A stretch of 47,907 nucleotides of DNA from an uncultured Collinsella sp. (GCA_900549245.1 URNQ01000001.1:1-47907); one strand, 5' to 3'. Counted from the stretch's first letter, positions 35,521 to 44,528 are shown. Numbers and translations are program-made. The notes: generated by a model not told the origin, from the sequence alone.

Positions 35521-36183
35521 ATGTCCGAAAAGAGTGCCCTGTTCATGGCGCGCACGACGCGCTTCCACGAGTTTGCCCGCAGCTTGACGACCACCCTGGG
35601 TGTCGAGGTGAGCCTGGCAACCCCCGATTCGCCGACTGCGGCGCACGACTTTGACCTGCTGATCCTCGATTCCGATGGCATCCGCAGCGATCGCATCGAT
35701 CAGATTGCCAAATGGCTCGACGATCGCGGCGGCGTTCCCATGCTGGTGATCGTCGACGACGAGGCGCTCGGTACCCTGCGCCTGCCCAATCACGCGCATG
35801 CCGACTTTGTATGCCCCACGGCGACGCCCAACGAGCTCAAGGCTCGCGCGCAGCGCCTGATGGGCGAGGAGGAGACCGTCACCGCCGACGATGTGCTCAA
35901 TATCGATAACCTCGAGATCAACCTGGCTACCTACCAGGTGACACTCGATAACGAGCCCATCGACCTGACGCTGATGGAGTACTCGCTGCTGAGCTTTTTG
36001 GCGACGCACCCCAACCGCGCCTACAGCCGCGAAGTGCTGCTGCACCGCGTGTGGGGCTTTGAGTACTGCGGCGGCACGCGTACCGTCGACGTGCACATCC
36101 GACGCATCCGCTCCAAGGTGGGCCCGCAGATTGCGGCGCACATCACCACCGTCCGCGGCGTGGGCTATCTGTTTAAGGACTAG
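35521..36183 (+). CDS. glnR: GlnR-like orphan OmpR-family regulator
   Basis: A 220-residue regulator with an atypical receiver domain and an intact winged-helix domain. Asp50 in LLILDSDG aligns with the phosphorylation site, but the acidic pair near the N-terminus and the conserved Lys are not present, so it is unlikely to be a normal phosphoacceptor. The C-terminal part (LTLMEYSLLSFLATHPNRAY; VWGFEYCGGTRTVDVHIRR) has the GGTRTVDVH signature of actinobacterial GlnR, the global nitrogen regulator. No kinase gene is nearby. Position next to the glutamine synthetase homologue fits nitrogen control. GGAGG lies just before the ATG. Confidence 0.8.
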   Translation: MSEKSALFMARTTRFHEFARSLTTTLGVEVSLATPDSPTAAHDFDLLILDSDGIRSDRIDQIAKWLDDRGGVPMLVIVDDEALGTLRLPNHAHADFVCPTATPNELKARAQRLMGEEETVTADDVLNIDNLEINLATYQVTLDNEPIDLTLMEYSLLSFLATHPNRAYSREVLLHRVWGFEYCGGTRTVDVHIRRIRSKVGPQIAAHITTVRGVGYLFKD

Positions 36184-36190
36184 ATTTCCA

Positions 36191-36224
36191 CCACAAAGGG
36201 GACAGGCACCTTTGTGGCGGTTTT
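36191..36224. terminator. Terminator of glnR with GGGACAGG loop
   Basis: CCACAAAGG (36191-36199) pairs with CCTTTGTGG (36209-36217), followed by CGGTTTT. The loop carries GGGACAGG, a motif shared with other intergenic hairpins here. Confidence 0.75.
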
Positions 36225-36338
36225 GACGCATGTGTGGACCTCTTTTGGGCCTGCGGTAGAACTTAAGCCTTCCTAAAAGATTGCGTTCTCATACACTTGC
36301 GCCCGCATATTGGGGTACAACTCAACGTGAACAATGAT

Positions 36339-36366
36339 GGCCCGCCACGTGTTTGGCGGGCCTTTG
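36339..36366 (+). promoter_or_regulatory. Hairpin immediately upstream of htrA
   Basis: GGCCCGCCA (36339-36347) pairs perfectly with TGGCGGGCC (36354-36362), then TTTGG. It lies 30 bp before the htrA start and could be an attenuator or a terminator of an upstream transcript. Confidence 0.5.
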
Positions 36367-36391
36367 GTTATTTGACGAAAGGATCGCAGCT

Positions 36392-37852
36392 ATGAGCGAG
36401 AACGATTCCCAGCGTCCCCAGGATGTTGGCAATGCCAGCGAGACTCAGCAGCAGCCGCGCGTGCAGGTGGAGTCGACGCCTGCCGGCAGCAACATTCCCT
36501 ACGTGCAGGCCTATGACACACAGACCGGCCAGCCGCTGGGCGGTCAGCAGGTTGTAAACAAGCACACGGTGGTCAAGACCAAGACCAAAAAGCTGCCGAT
36601 CTTTATTACGGCACTCGCCGGTTGCGCCTGTGGCGCCCTGCTGGTCATTGCGCTCATTATGAGCGGTACGCTCGATATCGGTGGCGGCAAGAATGCCGTG
36701 ACGGCGGGCGCTTCGGGTTCGTCGACGCAAAAGATTACGATCGACTCCGAGGACACCACGTTGGCCGAGGCCGTTTCTGCCAAGGCCCTGCCCTCCGTCG
36801 TTTCCATCACCGCCACGTCGAGCGGCGGCCAGAATGGCTCGCTTTCGCAGTCTGCCGACGAGTCGAACAACTCGGGCAGCGTCGGTTCGGGCGTGGTGCT
36901 CGATACCGAGGGCCATATCCTCACCAACAACCACGTGGTCGATGGCTATGACCAGTACGTGGTGACCATGGACGACGGCACCACCTACGAGGCCGAGTTC
37001 GTGGGCAACGACGCTTCGAGCGACCTGGCCGTCATCAAGCTCAAGGACGCCGACGCCTCCAAGCTCACGCCGATTGAGATCGGTGATTCCTCCAAGCTCA
37101 ACGTGGGCGAGTGGGTCATGGCGATCGGCTCGCCCTTCGGCAACGAACAGTCTGTCTCCACCGGTATCGTCTCGGCGCTGTATCGCTCCACGGCCATGAG
37201 CTCTACCAGCGGCAACACCATCTATGCCAACATGATCCAGACCGATGCCGCCATCAATCCGGGCAACTCCGGCGGCGCGCTCGTCAACGACAATGGCGAG
37301 CTTGTGGGTATCAACTCGCTTATCGAGAGCTACTCGGGCTCCAGCTCGGGCGTGGGTTTTGCCATTCCGGTTAACTACGCCAAGAACATTGCCGACCAGA
37401 TCATCGACGGTAAGACGCCGGTGCATCCGTACATGGGCGCTACGCTTTCGAGCGTCAATGCGCTTAACGCCCGCACCAACAAGTTGAGCACCGATAGCGG
37501 CGCGTATGTGGCGAGCGTCGTTGAGGATGGTCCTGCCGCCAAGGCCGGCATCCAGGAGGGCGATGTCATTACCAAGCTGGGCGACGACGAGATCACGAGT
37601 GCCGACGGCCTGATCATCGCGCTGCGCAGCCACGAGGTGGGCGAGAAGGTCGAGATCACGCTCGTGCGCGGCAAGGAAGAGAAAAAGGTCACCGTCGAGC
37701 TGGGCTCCGACGAGGAGCTGCAGAACCAGCAGCAGAACGACAGCGCAACCGACACTGGCAACGGCGGTATTACCGATGAGCAGCTGCGCCAGTACCTGGA
37801 GGAGCTGCTCGGCCAGCAGGGCCAGGGTCAGGGCAACGGCCAGGGTTTCTAA
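36392..37852 (+). CDS. htrA: Membrane-anchored serine protease HtrA/DegP family
   Basis: Surface protein quality-control protease, 486 residues. A Gln-rich cytoplasmic N-terminus (1-67) is followed by a single membrane anchor (about 68-91), a Ser/Thr-rich linker, the trypsin-like domain with catalytic His181 (TNNHVVDG), Asp211 (SSDLAVIKL) and Ser293 (NPGNSGGAL), and one PDZ domain (about 385-460) with GPAAKAGIQEGDVI. The tail is rich in Gln and Gly. The triad is complete, so it should be active outside the membrane. The ATG at 36392 follows GAAAGGA; an earlier in-frame start lies inside the upstream hairpin. Confidence 0.94.
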   Translation: MSENDSQRPQDVGNASETQQQPRVQVESTPAGSNIPYVQAYDTQTGQPLGGQQVVNKHTVVKTKTKKLPIFITALAGCACGALLVIALIMSGTLDIGGGKNAVTAGASGSSTQKITIDSEDTTLAEAVSAKALPSVVSITATSSGGQNGSLSQSADESNNSGSVGSGVVLDTEGHILTNNHVVDGYDQYVVTMDDGTTYEAEFVGNDASSDLAVIKLKDADASKLTPIEIGDSSKLNVGEWVMAIGSPFGNEQSVSTGIVSALYRSTAMSSTSGNTIYANMIQTDAAINPGNSGGALVNDNGELVGINSLIESYSGSSSGVGFAIPVNYAKNIADQIIDGKTPVHPYMGATLSSVNALNARTNKLSTDSGAYVASVVEDGPAAKAGIQEGDVITKLGDDEITSADGLIIALRSHEVGEKVEITLVRGKEEKKVTVELGSDEELQNQQQNDSATDTGNGGITDEQLRQYLEELLGQQGQGQGNGQGF

Positions 37853-37878
37853 CGAACCGTATTGCACATATCGAAGCC

Positions 37879-37917
37879 AGAGGGGACTGTCCCGCCAACG
37901 CGGGACAGTCCCTCTTT
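37879..37917 (+). terminator. Terminator of htrA
   Basis: AGAGGGGACTGTCCCG (37879-37894) pairs with CGGGACAGTCCCTCT (37901-37915) with one bulged base, followed by TTTT. The stem carries the GGGACAG motif. Confidence 0.88.
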
Positions 37918-38101
37918 TCCTATTGATTCGTTGGGGACGGAGGAAAACGGATCATGTAGAAACGGCAAGGGCATGGTTTGATCGCGCGATCCACTCCGGT
38001 CTGGCGGCTGCCGATTCGGTGCGGTTTGAAAGGGCTGTTCGGCCTCATTGTGACCGGTGGTACTCTAGTATCCGTTTGAAATCGAGCGAAGGAGTGCCGC
38101 T

Positions 38102-40330
38102 ATGGAGCAATCGAGCCTGTTTGGTGACGGTGTGGATATCGATACCAAAACGCCCGCGAGCGCGGATGCCGCTGCATCGGCCGCCGCCCATGCCCAGGCC
38201 TCCGCGCGCGCGGCCGAGCTGCGCCACGAGCTCGATTACCACGCCTATCGCTACTACATGCTCGACGCGCCCGAGATCACGGACGCCGCCTTCGACAAAA
38301 TGCTCGTTGAGCTGCAGGAGATCGAGGCGGCCTATCCCGACCTGGTGACGCCCGACAGCTATACCCAGCGCGTGGGCGGATACGTGAGCGAGCAGTTTAC
38401 GCCGGTCACGCACATGGCACGCATGTATTCCATGGACGATGCCATGGATCTGGACGAACTTGACGCGTGGCTCCAGCGCACCGAGGATGCCCTCGGTGCC
38501 GGTAGCGTCACCTATACCTGCGAGCTTAAGATCGACGGCCTGGGCGTGGCCCTTACCTACCAAAACGGCACCTTCGTACGCGCCGCCACGCGCGGCGACG
38601 GCACCACGGGCGAGGACGTGTCGCTCAACGTGCGTACCATCAAGGATGTGCCCATGCACCTGTCCGAGGCGGCGCTCGCCCACATGGGCGCCGACCGCGA
38701 GCGTACCATCGAAGTGCGCGGCGAGGTCTACATGCCCAAGGGCAGCTTTGTGCGTCTGAACGACGAGGCCGATGCCGAGGGCCGCGACCCCTTCGCCAAC
38801 CCGCGCAACGCCGCCGCCGGATCGTTGCGCCAGAAGGATCCCAAGGTCACGGCACGTCGCGACCTGGCCACCTTTATCTATGCCATCGCCGATACCGATC
38901 CGCTGCACGTCCACAGCCAGCGTGAGTTTCTCGACTGGCTGCGCAGTGCCGGCTTTAGCGTCAACCCCAACGTGGCACGCTGCGCCACGCCGGCCGAGGT
39001 CCACGAGTTCTGTGCCCAGGCCCTCGAGCATCGCGGTGACCTGGACTACGACATCGACGGCGTGGTCGTAAAGGTCGACAGCTTCCAACAGCAGCTCGAC
39101 CTGGGCTTTACCGCCCGTGCGCCGCGTTGGGCCATCGCCTTTAAGTTCCCGCCCGAGGAAAAGCAGACCGTCCTGCGCGAGATTCGCATCCAGGTGGGCC
39201 GCACCGGTGTGCTCACGCCGGTCGCTGAGTTCGACCCGGTGACGGTCGCCGGCTCCACCATCGCGCGCGCCACGCTGCACAACATCGACGAGATCCGCCG
39301 CAAAAACGTGCGCGAGGGCGACACCATCATCGTGCACAAGGCGGGCGACGTGATTCCCGAGGTCGTGGGTCCGGTGCTCGACAAACGCCCGGCCGATTCG
39401 GTCGACTGGCACATGCCCGAGGTCTGCCCCGTGTGCGGCAGCCCCGTGGTGCACGAGGACGGCGAGGTGGCCTACCGCTGCGTGTCCATCGACTGCCCCG
39501 CACAGCTCAAGGAGCGCCTGCTCCACTGGGTGAGCCGCGGTTGCATGGACGTGGACGGCCTGGGCGACGAAATCGTCGACAAGATGATCGCCGCCGGCCT
39601 TATCCACGATGTCGCGGACTTCTACCAGCTCACAGTCGACGACATCGCCGGCTTGGACACGGGGCGCACCTATGCCAGCTTCAACAGCAAAAAGGGCGTC
39701 AAGAAGGGCGACCCCATTCCGGTAGGCCTCAAGACGGCCGAGAAAATCATCGCCGAGCTCAATAAGTCCAAGAGCCAGCCACTCGGTCGCGTGCTGTTTG
39801 CCCTAGGCATCCGCCACGTGGGCAAAAGCGTGGGCGAGGTCATCGCCGAGCGATTCCTGTCGATTGACAAGCTCATCTTGGCGAGCGAAGAGGATATCGC
39901 CGAGTGCGAGGGCATCGGTCCCAAGATTGCGGCGAGCGTCAAGCAGTTCCTGGCCGTGCCCGAGAACCTCGCCGTGCTGGAGCGCTTGCGTCAGGCGGGC
40001 CTGTCGCTCGAGGTCGACTTGGGCGCCGCGCATGCACAGGCCGCAGCCGACGCTGGCGTGGCGGGCGAGCTTGCCGACGCACAGCCGCTTGCGGGTCTGA
40101 CCTTCGTGCTCACCGGCACGCTCGTCAACCGCACGCGCGACGAGGCGGGTGCGGCGCTCAAGGTGCTCGGCGCTAAGGTTTCGGGCAGTGTGTCAAAGAA
40201 GACGAGTTATCTGGTCGCCGGCCCCAAAGCGGGCTCCAAGCTTACCAAGGCCGAGCAGCTGGGTGTACCCGTACTGGACGAGGCGGCACTTGAACAGATT
40301 TTGGCGACGGGTAGGGTCCCGGAGACATAA
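38102..40330 (+). CDS. ligA: NAD-dependent DNA ligase LigA
   Basis: Essential ligase that seals nicks in replication and repair using NAD. 742 residues in the standard order: Ia domain (about 35-105, with YHAYRYYMLDAPEITDAAFD-type sequence), adenylation domain with Lys143 in CELKIDGLG, OB fold, a four-Cys zinc finger (Cys442, Cys445, Cys460, Cys465), helix-hairpin-helix repeats, and a C-terminal BRCT domain (about 655-740). It is somewhat longer than E. coli LigA (671), owing to an Ala-rich N-terminal extension and a linker before BRCT. GAAGGAG precedes the ATG. Confidence 0.97.
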   Translation: MEQSSLFGDGVDIDTKTPASADAAASAAAHAQASARAAELRHELDYHAYRYYMLDAPEITDAAFDKMLVELQEIEAAYPDLVTPDSYTQRVGGYVSEQFTPVTHMARMYSMDDAMDLDELDAWLQRTEDALGAGSVTYTCELKIDGLGVALTYQNGTFVRAATRGDGTTGEDVSLNVRTIKDVPMHLSEAALAHMGADRERTIEVRGEVYMPKGSFVRLNDEADAEGRDPFANPRNAAAGSLRQKDPKVTARRDLATFIYAIADTDPLHVHSQREFLDWLRSAGFSVNPNVARCATPAEVHEFCAQALEHRGDLDYDIDGVVVKVDSFQQQLDLGFTARAPRWAIAFKFPPEEKQTVLREIRIQVGRTGVLTPVAEFDPVTVAGSTIARATLHNIDEIRRKNVREGDTIIVHKAGDVIPEVVGPVLDKRPADSVDWHMPEVCPVCGSPVVHEDGEVAYRCVSIDCPAQLKERLLHWVSRGCMDVDGLGDEIVDKMIAAGLIHDVADFYQLTVDDIAGLDTGRTYASFNSKKGVKKGDPIPVGLKTAEKIIAELNKSKSQPLGRVLFALGIRHVGKSVGEVIAERFLSIDKLILASEEDIAECEGIGPKIAASVKQFLAVPENLAVLERLRQAGLSLEVDLGAAHAQAAADAGVAGELADAQPLAGLTFVLTGTLVNRTRDEAGAALKVLGAKVSGSVSKKTSYLVAGPKAGSKLTKAEQLGVPVLDEAALEQILATGRVPET

Positions 40331-40337
40331 TGATTTG

Positions 40338-40369
40338 TTGAGGAACTGCGCAGAGGCTCAGTTCCTCAA
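40338..40369. terminator. Bidirectional terminator between ligA and the lipoprotein gene
   Basis: Perfect 11-bp stem TTGAGGAACTG (40338-40348) with CAGTTCCTCAA (40359-40369). The - strand arm overlaps the stop codon of the lipoprotein gene. Confidence 0.75.
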
Positions 40370-40752
40370 CATCTCCTTATAGTGTTTGCCTGTTCAATTT
40401 CGATATCGTTTCCCTCGTATGATCCAGATGCGTCTACCGAGTCAAAGCGTGAGTAGGAAACTCTTGTCCCAACTTTGATTTGGGAAAGCTTGTCTTTGAT
40501 TCGGCCAGATGAGGGGAATGTAATCCGGGTTTGCTTTCCAGCGTCGGTGTAGCGGGGACTGTTGTCTGTTTGGATTACGAGTTCCGTTCCCTCAATAGAA
40601 TGAACGCTGCCGGCTCCAAAGACAAGGTAATCATCTCCTCCGCTATAGCGGGCTCTATCTGTGCATGAAGAAACGGATGCAAACATAGCGAAAATCACCA
40701 ATATCGTAACCAGGGCAAAGGCCGTGGTGCCATAGCATTTTGATGGTGCCAT
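40366..40752 (-). CDS. Hypothetical lipoprotein
   Basis: A 128-residue protein I do not recognise. The N-terminus has a hydrophobic helix (FALVTILVIFAMFASV) ending in VSSC, a plausible lipoprotein cleavage and lipidation site, so it should be anchored outside the membrane. The mature part contains short beta-type segments (SVHSIEGTELVIQT; KVGTRVSYSRF) that may form a small barrel. The ATG at 40752 lies six bases beyond the stop of the upstream peptidase-like gene, so the two are probably one transcript. Base composition is AT-richer than the surroundings. Confidence 0.65.
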   Translation of the reverse strand: MAPSKCYGTTAFALVTILVIFAMFASVSSCTDRARYSGGDDYLVFGAGSVHSIEGTELVIQTDNSPRYTDAGKQTRITFPSSGRIKDKLSQIKVGTRVSYSRFDSVDASGSYEGNDIEIEQANTIRRC

Positions 40753-40757
40753 CCGGT

Positions 40758-41930
40758 CTACCAAAAGACTGTTCCGTTCAATTTGACCATATTGGGCGTT
40801 GCATAGTTAATCGCTCGGGGATAAGTGTTCCATCCGTCGAATACTTCGAGCCACTGCAGTTCGATGCCAGAGCTTCCATTACGCCCAGTAAAATAGCCAG
40901 TTACCGTGACTGTATGACCTGATAGCTCGACGGATCCTTCACTGTTTCGGCTGTTGATCCACATATGATACAAGCCGATATTCCCTTGATCGATAGTTGC
41001 TCTGTACTGAGCGAATTGAGGCTGATAACCGAAAAATTGAGTATTAAGTGCTCTACCCTTTTGAGCGGCAAGACTTTTAAACGGAACAATTCCATCTGGG
41101 ATGATCGTTCTTCCGTACTCGACGCCCTGATCATTGGTCTTATACGTTGTTGTGCCAGTGACGTTCCATATTTCTTTATAATAATCGGGATTAAATTGAT
41201 TAGCGTTTGAACTGGTGAGACCGTAATGCATTGATACAGCGTACAAGGCAGAAACGACGCATGCATACTTATTAGTGCGGGCTTCAACTAATGATTCCGA
41301 GACTCTTCGGAACGGTATTCCGTTTAAATCGTCTATTTGGAAATGCAACATCAAGTCATCTTCATTGATAATGACTGCATCCCATGAAGTTGGGTTATTG
41401 CTTTGAGGTGCTATACCCTTTTCGGTGACAATCGGGACAGACCGTATATTGTTATAGTTGGTTACACAGTCTCTAGTTCCTGGCACCAAAGTTCCATATT
41501 CAATATCGTTGTACGAAATTAGTACGGTTGGGTTTGTGGCCTGTTGGCCGGAATAAGTTGAAATGGCGTTTGATAGAGAAGCTGAAATCGGAAGAATGGT
41601 ATCGCCGAGGGTTATCTCCTTCAGAAGCCCAGGATATGATGCGTCAAGTATTAAATAACCGTAAGGGCTTCCTTCCCTTGTGACACTGATTTCATAGCCA
41701 CAGATAAGGCCGATTTGTTGGCATACGGGAACGATTTGCTCGATCTCTAAGTTCGCGGATCCGTCGACGATGGGCAACAGGGAAAGCGCGTAGTCTTGTG
41801 CTAGGTCTGATGTAAAAGCGACGGATGAGTTTGAGTCGGCAGCGAATACTCTTGTTGGGCGTGACGCGGATAAGCCAATGATCGAGGCTAGGCCGAGAAG
41901 AAACGAGCGACGTGATTGAACTCTGGGCAT
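40758..41930 (-). CDS. Secreted papain-fold (C39/C10-like) cysteine peptidase candidate
   Basis: A 390-residue exported protein. The signal peptide has a twin-arginine start (QSRRSFLLGLASIIGL, residues 5-20) and a cleavage site near Ala30. Residues 41-110 resemble an inhibitory propeptide. The C-terminal half has the spacing of a papain-like peptidase: Cys224 in KYACVVSALYAVSMHYG, His339 in ELSGHTVTVTGY and a following Asp/Trp/Asn region (DGWN, 365-368). Relatives include C39-like and streptopain-type C10 enzymes, but assignment to a named family is uncertain. Codon use and base composition (clearly AT-richer) differ from flanking genes, suggesting acquisition. It sits just upstream of a lipoprotein gene. 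Confidence 0.7.
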   Translation of the reverse strand: MPRVQSRRSFLLGLASIIGLSASRPTRVFAADSNSSVAFTSDLAQDYALSLLPIVDGSANLEIEQIVPVCQQIGLICGYEISVTREGSPYGYLILDASYPGLLKEITLGDTILPISASLSNAISTYSGQQATNPTVLISYNDIEYGTLVPGTRDCVTNYNNIRSVPIVTEKGIAPQSNNPTSWDAVIINEDDLMLHFQIDDLNGIPFRRVSESLVEARTNKYACVVSALYAVSMHYGLTSSNANQFNPDYYKEIWNVTGTTTYKTNDQGVEYGRTIIPDGIVPFKSLAAQKGRALNTQFFGYQPQFAQYRATIDQGNIGLYHMWINSRNSEGSVELSGHTVTVTGYFTGRNGSSGIELQWLEVFDGWNTYPRAINYATPNMVKLNGTVFW

Positions 41931-42038
41931 AATGTCTCCTGCCTATGGGGGGCAATATGCTGTCATTTTATTTGCTACAAAATACAATCTAATTCGGATT
42001 AAGGTAAATGGATGGAATTGCTCGATAAATGGTAGTGA

Positions 42039-42878
42039 TTAGCGGACCGGTATCGCGATCCTCGTCACATACGCTCCCGGATCGTCGCTGATGATGTCGT
42101 CGATGAGGGCGATTTCGCGCGAGGGACCGGCGGGGGACAGGTCGCGCTCGTGCATGTAATCGAGTAAGCGCTCATAGCGCGGGGCCGCCTGACCGTGCGT
42201 GCCGCGGAAGCTGACCGTCAGACACCGCGCGGCGGGACGTACTTCGACATCGCCCAGGTAATCGTCCGTGTCATCCAGCAGCAGAAAAACCTCGTCGTAG
42301 CCATCAAAGTCGCCGGCGGCAAGGCGTTCGGGCGCGATCCCGACGCCCAAGTTGCCCAGAAAGACAAAGGTCTCGTGCTGACCCTTCTGTAGCTGACGAA
42401 TCTGCCATTCCAGCGCATATGCGTCGGTAGGGTTGACGCGTTCGCTCAGCACGGCGCAGTGAAGCTCGGGCGCATCGATTGTGCAAATGGTATCGAGCTC
42501 GGTGTTTAGGGCATCGTGCAGCAGGGCAAGTCGGTTATCGATCTTGCGCGACACGCGCTCCAGCTCGCTGCGCTTGCGCTCGATGAGCTCCTGCTGCTGA
42601 GCCAGCTGCCGCTGCATGAGGTTCACATCGCGCGTTGTCACAAACTCGCGGATTTGTGCGAGCGGCAAGTTGAGAACACGCAGGTGGCTGATGGTGTTGA
42701 GGGTGGAGAGCTGCCGCGATCCGTAGTAGCGGTACCCACTCGTCGGATCGACATATGCCGGTTCCAATAGCCCCATCTGTTCGTAATGGCGCAGTGTGCC
42801 CACGCTCAAATTGAGCAAGCGCGCCACCTCGCCAATGCGGAGCAGGCCCTCGGTGTGTTCGCTTGGCATGTCGGTCAC
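42039..42878 (-). CDS. MerR-family multidrug-type regulator with GyrI-like domain
   Basis: A 279-residue regulator: MerR helix-turn-helix (LLRIGEVARLLNLSVGTLRH at residues 12-31, RYYGSRQLSTLNTISHLR), a coiled-coil dimer helix (about 90-120) and a C-terminal GyrI-like effector domain, the layout of BmrR and other drug-sensing activators. The GTG at 42878 follows AAGGAG; an ATG at 42869 is the alternative. It lies 54 bp downstream of the MATE gene on the same strand, and the promoter of that gene has MerR architecture, so it probably activates its own operon on binding a cationic or hydrophobic drug. Confidence 0.9.
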   Translation of the reverse strand: MTDMPSEHTEGLLRIGEVARLLNLSVGTLRHYEQMGLLEPAYVDPTSGYRYYGSRQLSTLNTISHLRVLNLPLAQIREFVTTRDVNLMQRQLAQQQELIERKRSELERVSRKIDNRLALLHDALNTELDTICTIDAPELHCAVLSERVNPTDAYALEWQIRQLQKGQHETFVFLGNLGVGIAPERLAAGDFDGYDEVFLLLDDTDDYLGDVEVRPAARCLTVSFRGTHGQAAPRYERLLDYMHERDLSPAGPSREIALIDDIISDDPGAYVTRIAIPVR

Positions 42879-42932
42879 AGGACCGCTCCTTTCGGTAAAA
42901 CAGGGGAGAGGCGCTAGGCCTGCGTTGCCCCG

Positions 42933-44279
42933 CTACGCCATCAGCTTGTCAAAAGTTCCGCGGCGGTTGAGCACGGTAAATGCAATCACGCAGATGGCCG
43001 CCGACAGAATCGACCCGCACGGCGAGGCGATGCCCATGGGGAACAGCGTGTCGGAATAGGCGTTCGACAGCAGCCACGCGCCCGGCACGCGAATGAGCGC
43101 CACGGCCAGCACGTTGTGCGCAAAGCCGATGTAGCTCTTGCCATACGCGGCGAAAAAGCCACTAAAGCAAATGTGGATGCCGGCAAAGATTGCGTCGAAA
43201 ATATAGCTGCGCATATAGCCGGCACCCGCCGTGACCACTGCAGCGTCCTTGGCAAAAAAGCCGATAAAAACCGGCGCCACCAGCCACATCAGCACCGTGA
43301 TCAGGCAGCCGTACACCACCGAGATCGTCATGGCATCCTTGAGCACCTGACGCGCGCGGTCGCCCTTGCCCGCGCCGGCGTTTTGCGCCGTGAGCGCGCT
43401 GACGGTAGCGCCCATAGAACTCGGCACGATAAACAAAAAGCTGATCATCTTTTCGACCAGGCCCACGGCGGCGGCGTCGACCAGGCCGCGGTGGTTGGCG
43501 ATGACGGTGATGAACATAAACGCCACCTGGATGCAGCCGTCCTGCACGGCCACGGGCACGCCGATCTTAAGAATGCTGCCGAGCACCTCGGGCTGGGGGC
43601 GCAGGTCGCTGCGCTTAACGTGGATGTTTGTGCGACGGCTCTTGAGCCACACGAGCGCGAGGGCCACGCTCGCCGTCTGCGCGGTCACCGTGCCGAGCGC
43701 CGCGCCCACGGGGCCGAGCCCCATGTGGCCGATAAACAGAAAATCAAGCGCGATGTTGATGATACATGCCACGCCGATCACGTACATGGGCGAGCGCGAA
43801 TCGCCCAGCCCGCGAAAGATGGCCGAAAGAATGTTGTATGCGGCGATAAACGGAATGCCCATAAAGCAAATGCGCAGGTAGGCGGCGGTGCCTTCGACCG
43901 CCTCGGCCGGCGTGCCAATGAGCGCCACGATCTGCGGGCACAGTGCGAGCAAGATAGCGGCCAGCACCACCGAGACACCCATAAAGAGCGTGATGGTGTT
44001 GCCGATGGCGGTCTCGGCGCGGTCGAAGCGGCGCGAACCCACGGCGTGGCCGACGATGACCGTCGTTCCCATGGCCAGGCCCACGAGCGTCACGGTAATG
44101 ATATAGAGCGTCTGCGCGCCGTTGCCCACGGCGGTGATGCCGGCGGCGCCGCTAAACTGCCCCATCATGTACAGGTCGGCCATGCCGTAGAGCATCTGCA
44201 AAAAGTACGAGAGCATATAGGGCAGGGCAAAGACCGCGATGGTCTTAAGGACATTGCCGCGTGTGAGGTCGTGTTCCAT
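42933..44279 (-). CDS. MATE-family multidrug efflux transporter
   Basis: A 448-residue, 12-helix exporter of the multidrug and toxic compound extrusion family, driven by Na+ or H+. The two six-helix halves are visible, with LDFLFIGHMGLGPVGAALGT (about 205-224) typical of the first half end. The ATG at 44279 (MEHDLTRGNVLKTIAVFALP) is chosen because the open frame upstream is noncoding and holds the promoter. It precedes merR in one operon. Substrate is not predictable from sequence. Confidence 0.92.
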   Translation of the reverse strand: MEHDLTRGNVLKTIAVFALPYMLSYFLQMLYGMADLYMMGQFSGAAGITAVGNGAQTLYIITVTLVGLAMGTTVIVGHAVGSRRFDRAETAIGNTITLFMGVSVVLAAILLALCPQIVALIGTPAEAVEGTAAYLRICFMGIPFIAAYNILSAIFRGLGDSRSPMYVIGVACIINIALDFLFIGHMGLGPVGAALGTVTAQTASVALALVWLKSRRTNIHVKRSDLRPQPEVLGSILKIGVPVAVQDGCIQVAFMFITVIANHRGLVDAAAVGLVEKMISFLFIVPSSMGATVSALTAQNAGAGKGDRARQVLKDAMTISVVYGCLITVLMWLVAPVFIGFFAKDAAVVTAGAGYMRSYIFDAIFAGIHICFSGFFAAYGKSYIGFAHNVLAVALIRVPGAWLLSNAYSDTLFPMGIASPCGSILSAAICVIAFTVLNRRGTFDKLMA

Positions 44280-44319
44280 GGGCGGGGCTTTCTGGCTTGG
44301 TCTGTTTACGTACCAGTGT

Positions 44320-44350
44320 AGTGAAAACCCTACAACGATTGTAGAGTCAA
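44320..44350 (-). promoter_or_regulatory. MerR-type promoter of the MATE-merR operon
   Basis: Read on the - strand: -35 TTGACT (44350-44345), a 19-bp spacer containing the perfect dyad CTACAA-TCG-TTGTAG (44344-44330), and -10 TTCACT (44325-44320). The long spacer with a dyad between the boxes is the hallmark of promoters activated by MerR-family DNA untwisting. Confidence 0.85.
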
Positions 44351-44470
44351 GGTTTGTGTTGGCGGCGGGGCGAAAAAAGGTCACGCTCGTAATCATTTCC
44401 GTTGAATGCAGACATAAGCCGTACAAGCGTGGTGCCTGAGCTGGCCTTAAAGAAATCGATTTCGCATCAC

Positions 44471-44498
44471 TTGACACTGTTGCCTGTCGCGCAATAAT
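44471..44498 (+). promoter_or_regulatory. Probable promoter of the ABC exporter operon
   Basis: A consensus -35 TTGACA (44471-44476), a 16-bp spacer and -10 AATAAT (44493-44498), ending about 30 bp upstream of the first ABC gene. Confidence 0.6.
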
Positions 44499-44528
44499 AC
44501 ATGCGTTTGCGAATGACGTTTGACGGAG

